Of a DNA stretch of 64,000 nt, positions 46,988-55,144 are shown piece after piece. Source of the stretch: Flavobacteriaceae bacterium (GTDB lineage Bacteria; Bacteroidota; Bacteroidia; Flavobacteriales; Flavobacteriaceae). Made by a program: the position numbers and the translations under genes. Every line of letters begins with the position of its first letter. Within the stretch, counting starts at the first letter, position 1. Below the pieces are notes generated by a model. That model had not been told where the DNA came from, ran no database searches, and was given only the letters and a program-made list of their open reading frames with translations. The stretch covers positions 124,001 to 188,000 of the forward strand of contig SIHP01000006.1 in NCBI GenBank assembly GCA_004762155.1, in the 5' to 3' direction.

Positions 46988-48106
46988 TTACACTTTTGTT
47001 TCCCTAAACTTAATTTGTAATTTCTTTTCTAATTGATGAATCATTTCTAACTCATTAGGTAAAATAAACGCTACTGAAACTCCTTTTTTCCCAGCTCTTG
47101 CTGTTCTTCCACTTCTATGCGTAAAATACTCCAATTGTTCTGGTAATTGATGATGTACAACAAAATTTAAGTCTCTTACATCTATTCCACGTGCAGCAAC
47201 ATCGGTTGCTATTAAATATTGTAAACTTTCATTTTTAAATGCACGCATTACTTTGTCTCTTTCAATCTGCTTCATATCTCCTTCTAAAGCACTTGCAGAA
47301 AAACCTTCTTCTACTAATTCTTCAGATAATTTACGAGCTCCTGCTTTTGTTCTACAAAAAATAATTCCCCTTTCTGAAGTTCTTTTTTCTAAAAACGAAA
47401 TAACAGCATCTACTTTTGCTTTTAAAGTAGTTTTTACATATAAATGTGTAATATCTTTATTTACTAAAGCATCTGGATTAATTTCTACACGTTTTGCATT
47501 AATATTCATGTAGGTTTTTACAATTCGCTTTATTTCTTCTGGCATTGTTGCTGAAAATAACCAGGTATTTCTTTCTCCTGAAGTATATTTTAAGATTCTA
47601 TTAATATCTAACTTAAATCCCATACTTAGCATTTCATCTGCTTCGTCTAAAACTAAGGTTTTTATATTTTTTAAATCTATTTCTCCACGTTCAATTAAAT
47701 CAATTAATCTACCAGGAGTTGCAATGACAACATGCGTTGTTCTTTGTAAGTTTTTAATTTGACGTTCTATTTTTTCTCCACCATAAACGGCTTCTAAAAA
47801 AATTTTGTCATCAACATATTTTGTAAACTTGAATAATTGCTTTTTTATTTGTTGAACCAACTCTCTTGTTGGTGATAATATTAAAGCTTGTATTTGATCT
47901 TTATTAGCATCTATTTGATGTAAAATAGGCAACCCAAAAGCAGCAGTTTTTCCTGTTCCTGTTTGTGCTAAACCTATAAAATCTGATTTGTTTTGTAATA
48001 AAAAAGGAATTGCTCTTTCTTGAACTTCTGTAGGTGTTTTAATACCTAGTTCTTTTAAGCCTTTTATAAAATCTTTGCGAACTCCTAAATTTGAAAATGT
48101 TGACAT
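46988..48106 (-). CDS. DEAD-box RNA helicase
   Basis: 372 residues; both RecA-like domains are complete. Q motif region 'TPTEVQERAIPFLL', Walker A 'AQTGTGKTAAFGLP', 'PTRELVQQI', 'TPGRLIDLI', DEAD in 'LDEADEMLSMGF', SAT in 'FSATMPEEI', 'IIFCRTKAGA', 'ATDVAARGID' and 'HRSGRTARAGK'. The C-terminal extension is very short, so RNA specificity is not evident. It unwinds RNA in ribosome assembly or mRNA decay. Single gene. Confidence 0.94.
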   Translation of the reverse strand: MSTFSNLGVRKDFIKGLKELGIKTPTEVQERAIPFLLQNKSDFIGLAQTGTGKTAAFGLPILHQIDANKDQIQALILSPTRELVQQIKKQLFKFTKYVDDKIFLEAVYGGEKIERQIKNLQRTTHVVIATPGRLIDLIERGEIDLKNIKTLVLDEADEMLSMGFKLDINRILKYTSGERNTWLFSATMPEEIKRIVKTYMNINAKRVEINPDALVNKDITHLYVKTTLKAKVDAVISFLEKRTSERGIIFCRTKAGARKLSEELVEEGFSASALEGDMKQIERDKVMRAFKNESLQYLIATDVAARGIDVRDLNFVVHHQLPEQLEYFTHRSGRTARAGKKGVSVAFILPNELEMIHQLEKKLQIKFRETKV

Positions 48107-48137
48107 ATTACTATTTGAATAAGTGGCAAAGATAGTT

Positions 48138-48533
48138 TTATTTCTGTGGAAGTAATATCTTTAAAACACTTTCTGTAATTCTTGTTGGACGTTTTGTTTT
48201 GGTATTTAATAAACAATAGGTGGTTTGCGATTTGGCTAGTAAAGTGTCTTCTTTATAAACCTCAACATGTCTAATAGATTTTACTCCTTTTGTTTCTCCA
48301 ACCCAAGTTTTTAAAGTTATTTCATCTCCTAAAACAGCTTGTTGCAAATAATCTATTTCGTGCCTAATGGTATACCAAACATAATCTGTTTGCGGATCAT
48401 TTTGAGTTAAAACATTCCAATGCTCATAAGCTATATCTTGGATCCAAGCTAAGTATACTATATTATTTACGTGATTTAACTCGTCTATTTCTTCTGGTAA
48501 AACACTTCTTTTACTCGTATAAACATCATTCAT
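48138..48533 (-). CDS. Acyl-CoA thioesterase (4HBT hotdog fold)
   Basis: 131 residues, single hotdog domain. 'LPEEIDELNHVNNIVYLAW' contains the family core with Asp replaced by Glu/Asp around the catalytic helix; then 'TWVGETKGVKSIRHVEVYK' and 'TTYCLLNTKTKRPTRI'. It resembles YbgC/FadM-like thioesterases that hydrolyse acyl-CoA or acyl-ACP. It shares one base with the DUF2461 gene upstream, so the two are coupled. Confidence 0.85.
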   Translation of the reverse strand: MNDVYTSKRSVLPEEIDELNHVNNIVYLAWIQDIAYEHWNVLTQNDPQTDYVWYTIRHEIDYLQQAVLGDEITLKTWVGETKGVKSIRHVEVYKEDTLLAKSQTTYCLLNTKTKRPTRITESVLKILLPQK

Positions 48534-49204
48534 TACAATAAACTCTCTCCATTTAAATTGGTCGTTAATACATCACTCATTAAATTAAAAAATGGTCGTA
48601 ATGCAATAAATGATTTGTTTATTTCTGATAAAAAATTCTCTGACAATACTTGTTCGTCTGTAAAGTTACGAACAGCAATATATCCTTTTTTGCGAAGTAA
48701 GTCTACTGCCGGATGTTCTTTGTCAAAACCTCTTGGAGCTGTTTTTAATTCATCTCCTTCAAATTTACCACCAAAATACTTTATGTAGTTTTTATCTTTT
48801 AAAATATCTCTAAACTCGCTATCGTCTTGTTCTATTTCTTTTCTAATACGAAGTAAATCTTCTTTATTTGGTTCCCAAAATCCACCAGCTAAGAAGCTTT
48901 CTCCAGGTCTTATTCTTAAATAATATCCGCCTCTTAAATGTTTTCCGCTTCTTGAAAATGAACCTGCAAAGTGAGGTTTATATGGAGTTTTATCTTTAGA
49001 AAAACGTACATCTCTATAAATTCGGAATAATTTAAACTTGTCTATTTCATCATGTTGTTCTAATCCTTCTCTTACAGCAGCATAAATTTCTTTGGCATTG
49101 TTTTGAGCAATAGTAAAATCTGGTTTATGCGCTGCAAACCAATCCCGATTATTATTTTCTTTTAAATCTTTTAAAAATTTATACGTAGTTTTTTCTATAT
49201 GCAT
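48533..49204 (-). CDS. DUF2461-family protein
   Basis: 223 residues. Typical of the TIGR02453/DUF2461 family: 'TYKFLKDLKENNNRDWFAAH', 'FRIYRDVRFSKDKTPYKPHF', 'GGYYLRIRPGESFLAGGFW' and a C-terminal 'KGYIAVRNFTDEQVLS'. The function is unknown; the fold is cytoplasmic with a conserved Arg/Asp cluster. It is cotranscribed with the thioesterase. Confidence 0.9.
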   Translation of the reverse strand: MHIEKTTYKFLKDLKENNNRDWFAAHKPDFTIAQNNAKEIYAAVREGLEQHDEIDKFKLFRIYRDVRFSKDKTPYKPHFAGSFSRSGKHLRGGYYLRIRPGESFLAGGFWEPNKEDLLRIRKEIEQDDSEFRDILKDKNYIKYFGGKFEGDELKTAPRGFDKEHPAVDLLRKKGYIAVRNFTDEQVLSENFLSEINKSFIALRPFFNLMSDVLTTNLNGESLL

Positions 49205-49384
49205 TTTAGTACGTTTTACAAAATTTAAAGGTACTCATTAACCAAGTATTAAAAAAATCATCTTGTTTTAAATATTACGTATTTTAAACTGCTTTATTTG
49301 TTGAAGAATAGGAGTTTTAATTCCATCAAAAAATATAATAATTAATTTTTAAAAGTTTATTAAATAGAGATGATTTATGTTTTA

Positions 49385-50164
49385 TTACTTGTTAAGTCCT
49401 TCCATAACACGATTCCAATCAAAAGCTGGACCCAAATCCCATTTACCTGTTGGTCTATAGTTTATATGAGAAGTTATGCCTTTAAAATTAGGCAAATCGT
49501 CTGGAGTTCCAGTAATATATCTTTTATCTTCTGATAAAAAAGTTCTTGGTATATTGTATTCGGCTGTTAAATAACGTAATAATGTTATTAAACTTTTATA
49601 TTGATTGTCTGTAAAAGTAGCATAATATTCTTCACCTCTAAATGGAGTATCTAACTTTTCATAATACTTTTTATCGGCTTCATTAAGGCTGCAATAATCA
49701 TCATTATCATTATATACGGTAACTAAGTTATTACCTATTTTTTTTAAGAAACCAATATTAGAAATTTCTATTGCAATTGTTCTTTTGCTTCCGTTTGTAT
49801 TACCTCCAACTGAACCAGAACCTAAATGATAAGACCAAAAAGCAGAAGACCACATGTTTAGTATTTTACCATTTCTTGCAATAATAAAAGGAACAGATAC
49901 ATGATAACTGTGTTTTGATAATGCAGCAACATCTCCTTTTAAATAACCTGCCGTAAAATGAAGAACTATTTGAGTTTTTGTGTTTTTTTCTTCATAATAG
50001 AAAGATTTATCTCCATTTTTTGGTCTGCAGTTTACATATTTCATTACTTCATTTGTCCCTTTAACTGGAACAGACATCTCTTTTAAAATGAACTCTTTTC
50101 CTGCAGAATCTTTTCCATACTTAAAGAAATTACTTTCATGATTAGGTATACTTGTTGCCTTCAT
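49385..50164 (-). CDS. N-acetylmuramoyl-L-alanine amidase (amidase_2 type) without signal peptide
   Basis: 259 residues. The amidase_2/PGRP fold has zinc ligands His in 'QIVLHFTAGYLKGD' and His in 'GITSHINYRPTGKWDLGPAFDW', and 'HYHVSVPFIIARNG'-like and 'RTIAIEISNIG' strands. It cleaves the bond between MurNAc and the stem peptide. The N-terminus ('MKATSIPNHESNFFKYGK') is polar and shows no export signal, so the enzyme is either released by lysis, exported by a specialised machine, or works on incoming material. It follows the lysozyme remnant, FAD oxidase and 359-residue protein on the same strand, after a 122-base gap. Confidence 0.82.
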   Translation of the reverse strand: MKATSIPNHESNFFKYGKDSAGKEFILKEMSVPVKGTNEVMKYVNCRPKNGDKSFYYEEKNTKTQIVLHFTAGYLKGDVAALSKHSYHVSVPFIIARNGKILNMWSSAFWSYHLGSGSVGGNTNGSKRTIAIEISNIGFLKKIGNNLVTVYNDNDDYCSLNEADKKYYEKLDTPFRGEEYYATFTDNQYKSLITLLRYLTAEYNIPRTFLSEDKRYITGTPDDLPNFKGITSHINYRPTGKWDLGPAFDWNRVMEGLNK

Positions 50165-50286
50165 TATTTTAGTATTTAGTTAGTTACATTGTGTTTGATT
50201 TACTTTACTAAGATAGGTTAGAATTTAAATTATTACTAGTAATTTTTAAGGTACTTAATATAACTTCTCTTAATTTCTTTTTTTAA

Positions 50287-50758
50287 TTAATAATAGCTTG
50301 CTTTTATAAAATTTTTAAAGTCTTGCAAACTGCCATTGTATTTATCTAAATCATCTGTAATTCCATCTAGTTTATAAATAGATGATCTTTGCCAAATCAA
50401 CCAGCCTTTATCTTTCCATGCTTTTGGTAAATTAGGACTTGTTTTACTATAATAATCTGCAATCCATAATGGATAATTAGCAAAATAAGAATCATTTAAA
50501 TATTTATTTCCAGTAATTACATCTGTATATAGTATCACATATAATAAATTCTAAACTATCTGTTTTTTTATTTAGGCTACTAATTTCATCTCCTTGATAT
50601 TGTGAAATATCAATTCCGTATACAGATAGTTTTACTTCTTTTGGTGAAACTACCTTATCTTCAACCTTAAAAGTTATTGTTGGTTTTTGTTTTTTTGTTT
50701 GATTACAACTAAAAAAAGTAATCAGTAAAAACATGGATAATAGTACGTACCTTTTCAT
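50287..50758 (-). pseudogene. GH25 lysozyme remnant with internal deletion
   Basis: Two frames hold the two ends of one GH25 muramidase-like protein. The first (from 50758) has a lipoprotein signal ('LLITFFSCNQ') and the GH25 start 'YGIDISQYQGDE..SLEFIIC', then shifts frame and stops. The second, one base over, holds the GH25 end: 'ILYTDVITGNKYLND', 'YPLWIADYYSKTSPNLP', 'WLIWQRSSIYKLDGITDDLD'. About 80-100 residues of the barrel, including the D-x-E catalytic pair, are missing at the junction (about 50535-50545). So it is a deletion pseudogene, not a working lysozyme. It is 21 bases after the FAD oxidase gene. Confidence 0.75.
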
Positions 50759-50779
50759 CTTATAATCTTTTTTAGTTAT

Positions 50780-52624
50780 TTATAGTATTGTTTTTCTAGA
50801 TTTAAACAGACATTTTTCGTCTTTACTATAGGCTAATTTTATATCTATTAACTTATTATAATTTTTTACAAAATAATTTTTGGTGGGTATAGAAGCGTCT
50901 TTAAAACTAATAAAAGAACCCTCTGTTTTATTAATTTTATAATCACGGCATTCTTCCATCCAATCTAAAGCTCTATTAGAATAAAACCTCGTTGGTATTA
51001 TTTTTTCAGAAGTGCTTTTATCCATTTTACATTGGCAATCTACATCAGATTCTGTAGGCATATCCCACCATGTTTGGTATTGAATTGTAAATGGTCTTGT
51101 TTGGTATGGAAATGCACATTTTAAAGCCGATTGACTTCTTGCAGCATGAGTTTCATAAAAATCTCCTTGAATTGCACCTAATGTTATATAAGAGGATATG
51201 TTGGTGTTTTCAATTCCTTTTAAACTTGTAGATTGTAAGGAACAAACTAATTGTTCTCTACTTGTAGCATCCCAATTGCACGTTGGCATTTTTGATGTTA
51301 TTTTATGTGGTGCTGGACAATCTGCTTCTAAACTTAAACCTTCTTCCTTTGCTGTTGCTGAATAACGATCCCAAGACTCAAATGTAAATGTATCTGGATA
51401 TCCGTTTTCATCTTCTTTTTTTAAGAAGGTTAATACATTCTTTTCTTTAATGTCCTCTCTTCCTTCAGATGTATCTAATAAACCAACAGTATCTGTTTCT
51501 TTTTCTTCAAATTTAGATATTAAGCCTTCTTTTAAAGTATTTAATATCTCAGGAGTATTATTTGAGGTAAAATCCAAATCAGGATTAGAAAACAAATCTT
51601 CTAGTTGTAATTCTATCAAATAAGTTCCCCATTCTAATACTAGCTCTACCAATTCGGCTCTGTTTCCTCCAAAATGACCATTCATTGTCCATTTTAAAAT
51701 AGCATCCTTAGAAATTTCACTTTCATTATGAACTCCTTTTGCAACTACTTTTAAATTGGTACCTATTAATTGTGGATATTTTCCTGGAGCTGTTACTTTT
51801 TCCCAAGCTTCAATTACCGAAGTTGCTTTTATAGTTTCCAATACAGGCAAAGTATCCTGAGAAATTTGAAAACTATGAGCAATATTAGGCAATTCAAAAG
51901 GTTCAAAGAAAAACTCTGTTACAATGCCGTAACTTAATCCGCCACCTCCACGAATTGCCCATAATAATTTACTTTCTGCTCCTTCTGTATTTTCTTTATT
52001 TGCTTTTTCTGTATTATAAAAAGCACTTGTACCTAAATATTTTACAGTTCCGTCTCCTAAAACAATAGTTGCTCCCATTAAACGTTCACAACCCATTCCG
52101 TATTTACGAGTCCATGGTCCCCAACCACCGCCCATTGTGTAACCTGCAATGGCTACACTTTGACAAGTTCCGTGTGGAATACCTAAATGTTTTTTATCTA
52201 ATGCTGCTTTTATAGACGAAAACCTTGCTCCTGGTTGAATACTTATTTGTTGAACAGAAACGTTTCCTTTTGAATAATCATTTAAAGAAGTATCTGTCTT
52301 ATTCATATTTGCAAAATCAATCAATACTCTTCCTGTAGCCACAGATTCTCCTTCATGATCATGTCCGCCAGATTTTACAGTAATTTGAATATTATTATCC
52401 GTTGCGTATTGAGTTGCAATTGCTACATGTTCTGTGTTACTTGGCAATAATATTAAAGAAGGCATAAAATCGAATCTTCTATTAAATACTTTTCTTAACT
52501 CATTGTATGAAAGTTCATTTGATGGTTCATAAAATTCAGGCTTAACATTGCAGTTTTCAAAAGCTTCTTTAAAACTCTTTATAGCTTTTTGATTAATTTG
52601 CTTGGTATAGCTATCATTTTTCAT
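50780..52624 (-). CDS. Bicovalent FAD-linked oxidase of the berberine-bridge (BBE) type
   Basis: 614 residues, longer than the usual 450-550. FAD_binding_4 domain (about 50-230): His88 in 'VKSGGHDHEGES' (8-alpha link) and Cys154 in 'IPHGTCQSVAIAGYTMGGG' (6-S link), the two residues of bicovalent flavinylation. BBE-type C-terminal tail: 'KNYFVKNYNKLIDIKLAYS'. Relatives oxidise sugars, oligosaccharides or alkaloids and give H2O2. There are extra cysteine-rich inserts ('PAPHKITSKMPTCNWDAT', 'DVDCQCKMDKS'). No signal peptide. It is 42 bases after the 359-residue protein gene, hence one operon. Substrate unknown; an oligosaccharide would fit the neighbouring glucanases. Confidence 0.85.
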   Translation of the reverse strand: MKNDSYTKQINQKAIKSFKEAFENCNVKPEFYEPSNELSYNELRKVFNRRFDFMPSLILLPSNTEHVAIATQYATDNNIQITVKSGGHDHEGESVATGRVLIDFANMNKTDTSLNDYSKGNVSVQQISIQPGARFSSIKAALDKKHLGIPHGTCQSVAIAGYTMGGGWGPWTRKYGMGCERLMGATIVLGDGTVKYLGTSAFYNTEKANKENTEGAESKLLWAIRGGGGLSYGIVTEFFFEPFELPNIAHSFQISQDTLPVLETIKATSVIEAWEKVTAPGKYPQLIGTNLKVVAKGVHNESEISKDAILKWTMNGHFGGNRAELVELVLEWGTYLIELQLEDLFSNPDLDFTSNNTPEILNTLKEGLISKFEEKETDTVGLLDTSEGREDIKEKNVLTFLKKEDENGYPDTFTFESWDRYSATAKEEGLSLEADCPAPHKITSKMPTCNWDATSREQLVCSLQSTSLKGIENTNISSYITLGAIQGDFYETHAARSQSALKCAFPYQTRPFTIQYQTWWDMPTESDVDCQCKMDKSTSEKIIPTRFYSNRALDWMEECRDYKINKTEGSFISFKDASIPTKNYFVKNYNKLIDIKLAYSKDEKCLFKSRKTIL

Positions 52625-52666
52625 AATAAAGGGGATTATATTTGGTTATTTAATACTGATTAAATT

Positions 52667-53746
52667 TTAAAGCTTTTTTAAAACATCCATTATTTTATCC
52701 TTCTCATCTCCTTCAATCTTCTCTAAAAACTGAACAAGTTTACTTTCCTCTTCTTTTTTTATTGAGTCTTCTGCAGATTTAAGAAAATCATTCTCTGCTG
52801 TTTCTTTTAACATACCAAAACCAACTTTAAAAGGAGTTCCATCATAATATCTTGCTATTGTTCCTGGACCTTCTGGAGAACCATGATCAGCATCTATAGA
52901 TTCTCTCCATTTTCTTGCATGGTTTGCCCATTCTTCTTGATCTACTAAAGCTGGAGGTGTAAACCAAACATTCCATGTAAGTATATTATCCTTTTGTAGC
53001 ATATTACCAGAACCTAAATTAAAAACGTCCATAATAAATTTATTAAAAGCATCTACTTGTGGATATCCTGTTTTTTTTATGGAACCTATTTGTACATTTA
53101 AATGCCCAACTGTCCATGCTTCATCTTCATGTTTTGCAAAATCTGGAATAGGAAAACCAGTACTTTGTCCTTTAGTTAAAGGAAAAACTGGTTGTTCTGG
53201 ATCGCCTACTAAACTTGTAAAAACAACAATTGCTTGTGATTTCTTTGATGGAAAAGGTAAATAGCTATTTTCAAAATGTTTCCAAAGTTGTTTTACAATA
53301 AAGTTTTGTTCTGCACCTGGACTAAACCATATTTTACCAACAACTCCCATATCAGCAGCCAATTCTCTATTATCTTCATTTACCCAACCTCTAGTTCCAG
53401 TTACCGTAACCTCAACATTTAAAGTTCCTAAAGTTGGTGAACTAATTCCTTGTTGTGGACATATTATAGAATATACTTTTCCTGTATCTGTATATCCAAT
53501 TCTAGAAATATCAGGTGCAAACATTTGATAACATCTTTTAGGATCTGGTTCACCCATTTGTGTTTCCCAACTAAATTCTGGCCATTCAACAGCTTGTTGT
53601 CTTTGAAGTTTATCAATATTTAACATGTTATCTGGCATTGGTAACGATGTTAAATCTGGATTTGGATATGCAAATTCTGGATTAGATTCTGCAAATCCAC
53701 CAACCCAACCTGCGGGTATATTTTCTGATGGAGTTTTATTTTTCAT
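52667..53746 (-). CDS. Protein of unknown function preceding the FAD oxidase
   Basis: 359 residues, no signal peptide, not recognised. Features: an N-terminal Pro/Asn-rich stretch ('IPAGWVGGFAESNPEFAYPN'), a motif-like 'MGEPDPKRCYQMFAPDISRI', beta-rich middle with 'GTLNVEVTVTGTRGWVNED' and 'GKIWFSPGAEQNF', many aromatic residues, 'LTWNVWFTPPALVDQEEWAN', and a C-terminal charged helix. Its promoter region carries the same module as LodA-like and glucanase genes, and the FAD oxidase follows by 42 bases. It may be a maturation or partner protein of the oxidase, in the way LodB serves LodA (inference). Confidence 0.6.
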   Translation of the reverse strand: MKNKTPSENIPAGWVGGFAESNPEFAYPNPDLTSLPMPDNMLNIDKLQRQQAVEWPEFSWETQMGEPDPKRCYQMFAPDISRIGYTDTGKVYSIICPQQGISSPTLGTLNVEVTVTGTRGWVNEDNRELAADMGVVGKIWFSPGAEQNFIVKQLWKHFENSYLPFPSKKSQAIVVFTSLVGDPEQPVFPLTKGQSTGFPIPDFAKHEDEAWTVGHLNVQIGSIKKTGYPQVDAFNKFIMDVFNLGSGNMLQKDNILTWNVWFTPPALVDQEEWANHARKWRESIDADHGSPEGPGTIARYYDGTPFKVGFGMLKETAENDFLKSAEDSIKKEEESKLVQFLEKIEGDEKDKIMDVLKKL

Positions 53747-53781
53747 TATATATTTTTAGATCCTGTTAATTAATTTTTATC

Positions 53782-53845
53782 TCTAAATTAAATACTAATC
53801 TTTATACTTCTCATATTGTTTCTTTAAACGTAGCTATAAAAGGTA
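53782..53845 (-). promoter_or_regulatory. Shared upstream module, copy 1 (before the 359-residue protein gene)
   Basis: Minus strand: TACC (53845-53842), 10 bases, ACGTTTAAAGAAAC (from 53831); the TAATTTAGA box at 53790-53782 starts 41 bases after that A. The ATG follows 35 bases later. TAATTTAG is one base from the TAnnTTTG -7 consensus, so this looks like a promoter with an upstream binding site and no TTG -33. Confidence 0.65.
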
Positions 53846-53890
53846 CCAATGCTTTGTTTTTTGATATAAAACAAAGCACTGGCACCTTTT
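53838..53890 (-). terminator. Hairpin A between LodB-like gene and the 359-residue protein gene
   Basis: AAAGGTACCAATGCTTTGTTTT pairs with AAAACAAAGCACTGGCACCTTT, giving a stem of about 22 with two mismatches, followed by TTTTAT on the minus strand. The core is nearly identical to hairpin B at 57371. It overlaps the TACC block of the shared module. Confidence 0.7.
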
Positions 53891-53938
53891 ACATTATTTA
53901 AATTTAATTATTAACCATAAAAATCATTTAAAAAAAGA

Positions 53939-54042
53939 ACCTCGGGGCAAGCCCACGAGGCATTTCAAAGAATAAACACCTTTTTTGTTCTTCGATGCAA
54001 GCATCGGGGAATTAAACCCTTGGCTATCGCCATGCTATTAAA
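53939..54042. repeat. REP-like two-hairpin intergenic element, copy 2
   Basis: ACCTCGGGGCAAGCCCACGAGG, AT spacer, CGATGCAAGCATCGGGG (perfect CGATGC-AA-GCATCG hairpin), then the AAACCCTTGGCTATCGCC tail. It matches the element at 32090-32195 in order, length and orientation. The stop codon of the LodB-like gene lies inside its end. Confidence 0.78.
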
Positions 54043-55144
54043 TTCTTCGTTGCCAAAAAACTGAATTGGGCCATCTTTTTTCTTCTTGATAATACTTGGC
54101 TTTTATAGTCTGATATTGTTTATAGTTTTTAAGGATATCTTCTTGATAAATAGCTACAGTTGAAGAACCATTTTCTATTTTATGAGCAATGTATTTTGCT
54201 GCAAAACAAGCGGAGCTAATTGAAAAACCAATTCCCATAGAAGAAATAGGATCAAATGAAACAGCTGCATCACCAATTGCTATAAAATTTTCTAAGTTTC
54301 TAACATCACTTATTTGTGTGTGAGCATTTCTTATCCATAATTTATCTGAAAGAGCTTTAGTATTATCAATAAGATACTTCATGTGATTTGTTTCTTGTAA
54401 CAAATCCTTCCATTTTTCAAGTTTATTAAGTTTATTTTCAGAAATAATATCTGCATCAGAAAAGAATGTAATTACCATTTTATTGTTAGGCAAACAAGCG
54501 GAATACCACCAACCTTGTTCAACCGATTCTAAAGTCTGTTCAAATTTCTTGGATTTATCATCTAATTCAAAAAATAAACCCACTCCCATTAATGCGTCGT
54601 GTTTTTGTGAACTTGCACCAACTTTTCTACAAACATTAGCAGACCTACCAGAAGCATCTACCAAATAATTGGCTTTAATCGTAAATTTTCCTTCAATAGG
54701 ATGACCAAGAGAAACTAACCAACTTTTATCTTCTAACTGTTTATAATCTAAACACTTTGTTCTTGGATAAATATCAGCTCCTCTTTCTGCTGCAGTTTCA
54801 ATCAATTTAAAATCAAACTTTTCTCGATCCATTTGAAAAGTAGCTTCTTCTGTAGTAAATATACTATTCGTAGTACTTACATTATCGCTTCCCCAATAAG
54901 ATTTACTTGCATACGCAGGTATAAAACTATCCTTCTCAAAATCATTTTTATTTAATTTTAAATAATCAATTAAATTAAAAATACTTGCAGAAACATGCTC
55001 TCCTACTCTTGTTTTATTAAAGTCAGATTGTTCAATAATAGTAACATCACATTTAGAATAATTTAATAAACTTAATGCGGCAGAGGCTCCACTTGGACCT
55101 CCACCAACAATAAGTACATCTGTATGTTTTATAGGATTCGACAT
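54038..55144 (-). CDS. LodB-like FAD-dependent maturation flavoprotein
   Basis: 368 residues. N-terminal FAD Rossmann motif 'DVLIVGGGPSGASAAL' (9-24), 'FNKTRVGEHVSASIF' (geranylgeranyl-reductase/halogenase-type second motif) and a third FAD motif 'FIAIGDAAVSFDPISSMGIG'. LodB proteins are cytoplasmic flavoproteins needed to install the cysteine tryptophylquinone in LodA. The start codon overlaps the stop of the LodA-like gene by one base (TAATG), the standard lodAB arrangement. The end of the gene lies in a REP-like element. Confidence 0.88.
   Translation of the reverse strand: MSNPIKHTDVLIVGGGPSGASAALSLLNYSKCDVTIIEQSDFNKTRVGEHVSASIFNLIDYLKLNKNDFEKDSFIPAYASKSYWGSDNVSTTNSIFTTEEATFQMDREKFDFKLIETAAERGADIYPRTKCLDYKQLEDKSWLVSLGHPIEGKFTIKANYLVDASGRSANVCRKVGASSQKHDALMGVGLFFELDDKSKKFEQTLESVEQGWWYSACLPNNKMVITFFSDADIISENKLNKLEKWKDLLQETNHMKYLIDNTKALSDKLWIRNAHTQISDVRNLENFIAIGDAAVSFDPISSMGIGFSISSACFAAKYIAHKIENGSSTVAIYQEDILKNYKQYQTIKAKYYQEEKRWPNSVFWQRRI

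Noticed and set aside
50165-50286. Copy of the shared module before the amidase gene
   Set aside because: TACCTTAAAAATTACTAG is similar, but the spacing is 9, the second box is not recognisable and AT-richness makes chance likely.
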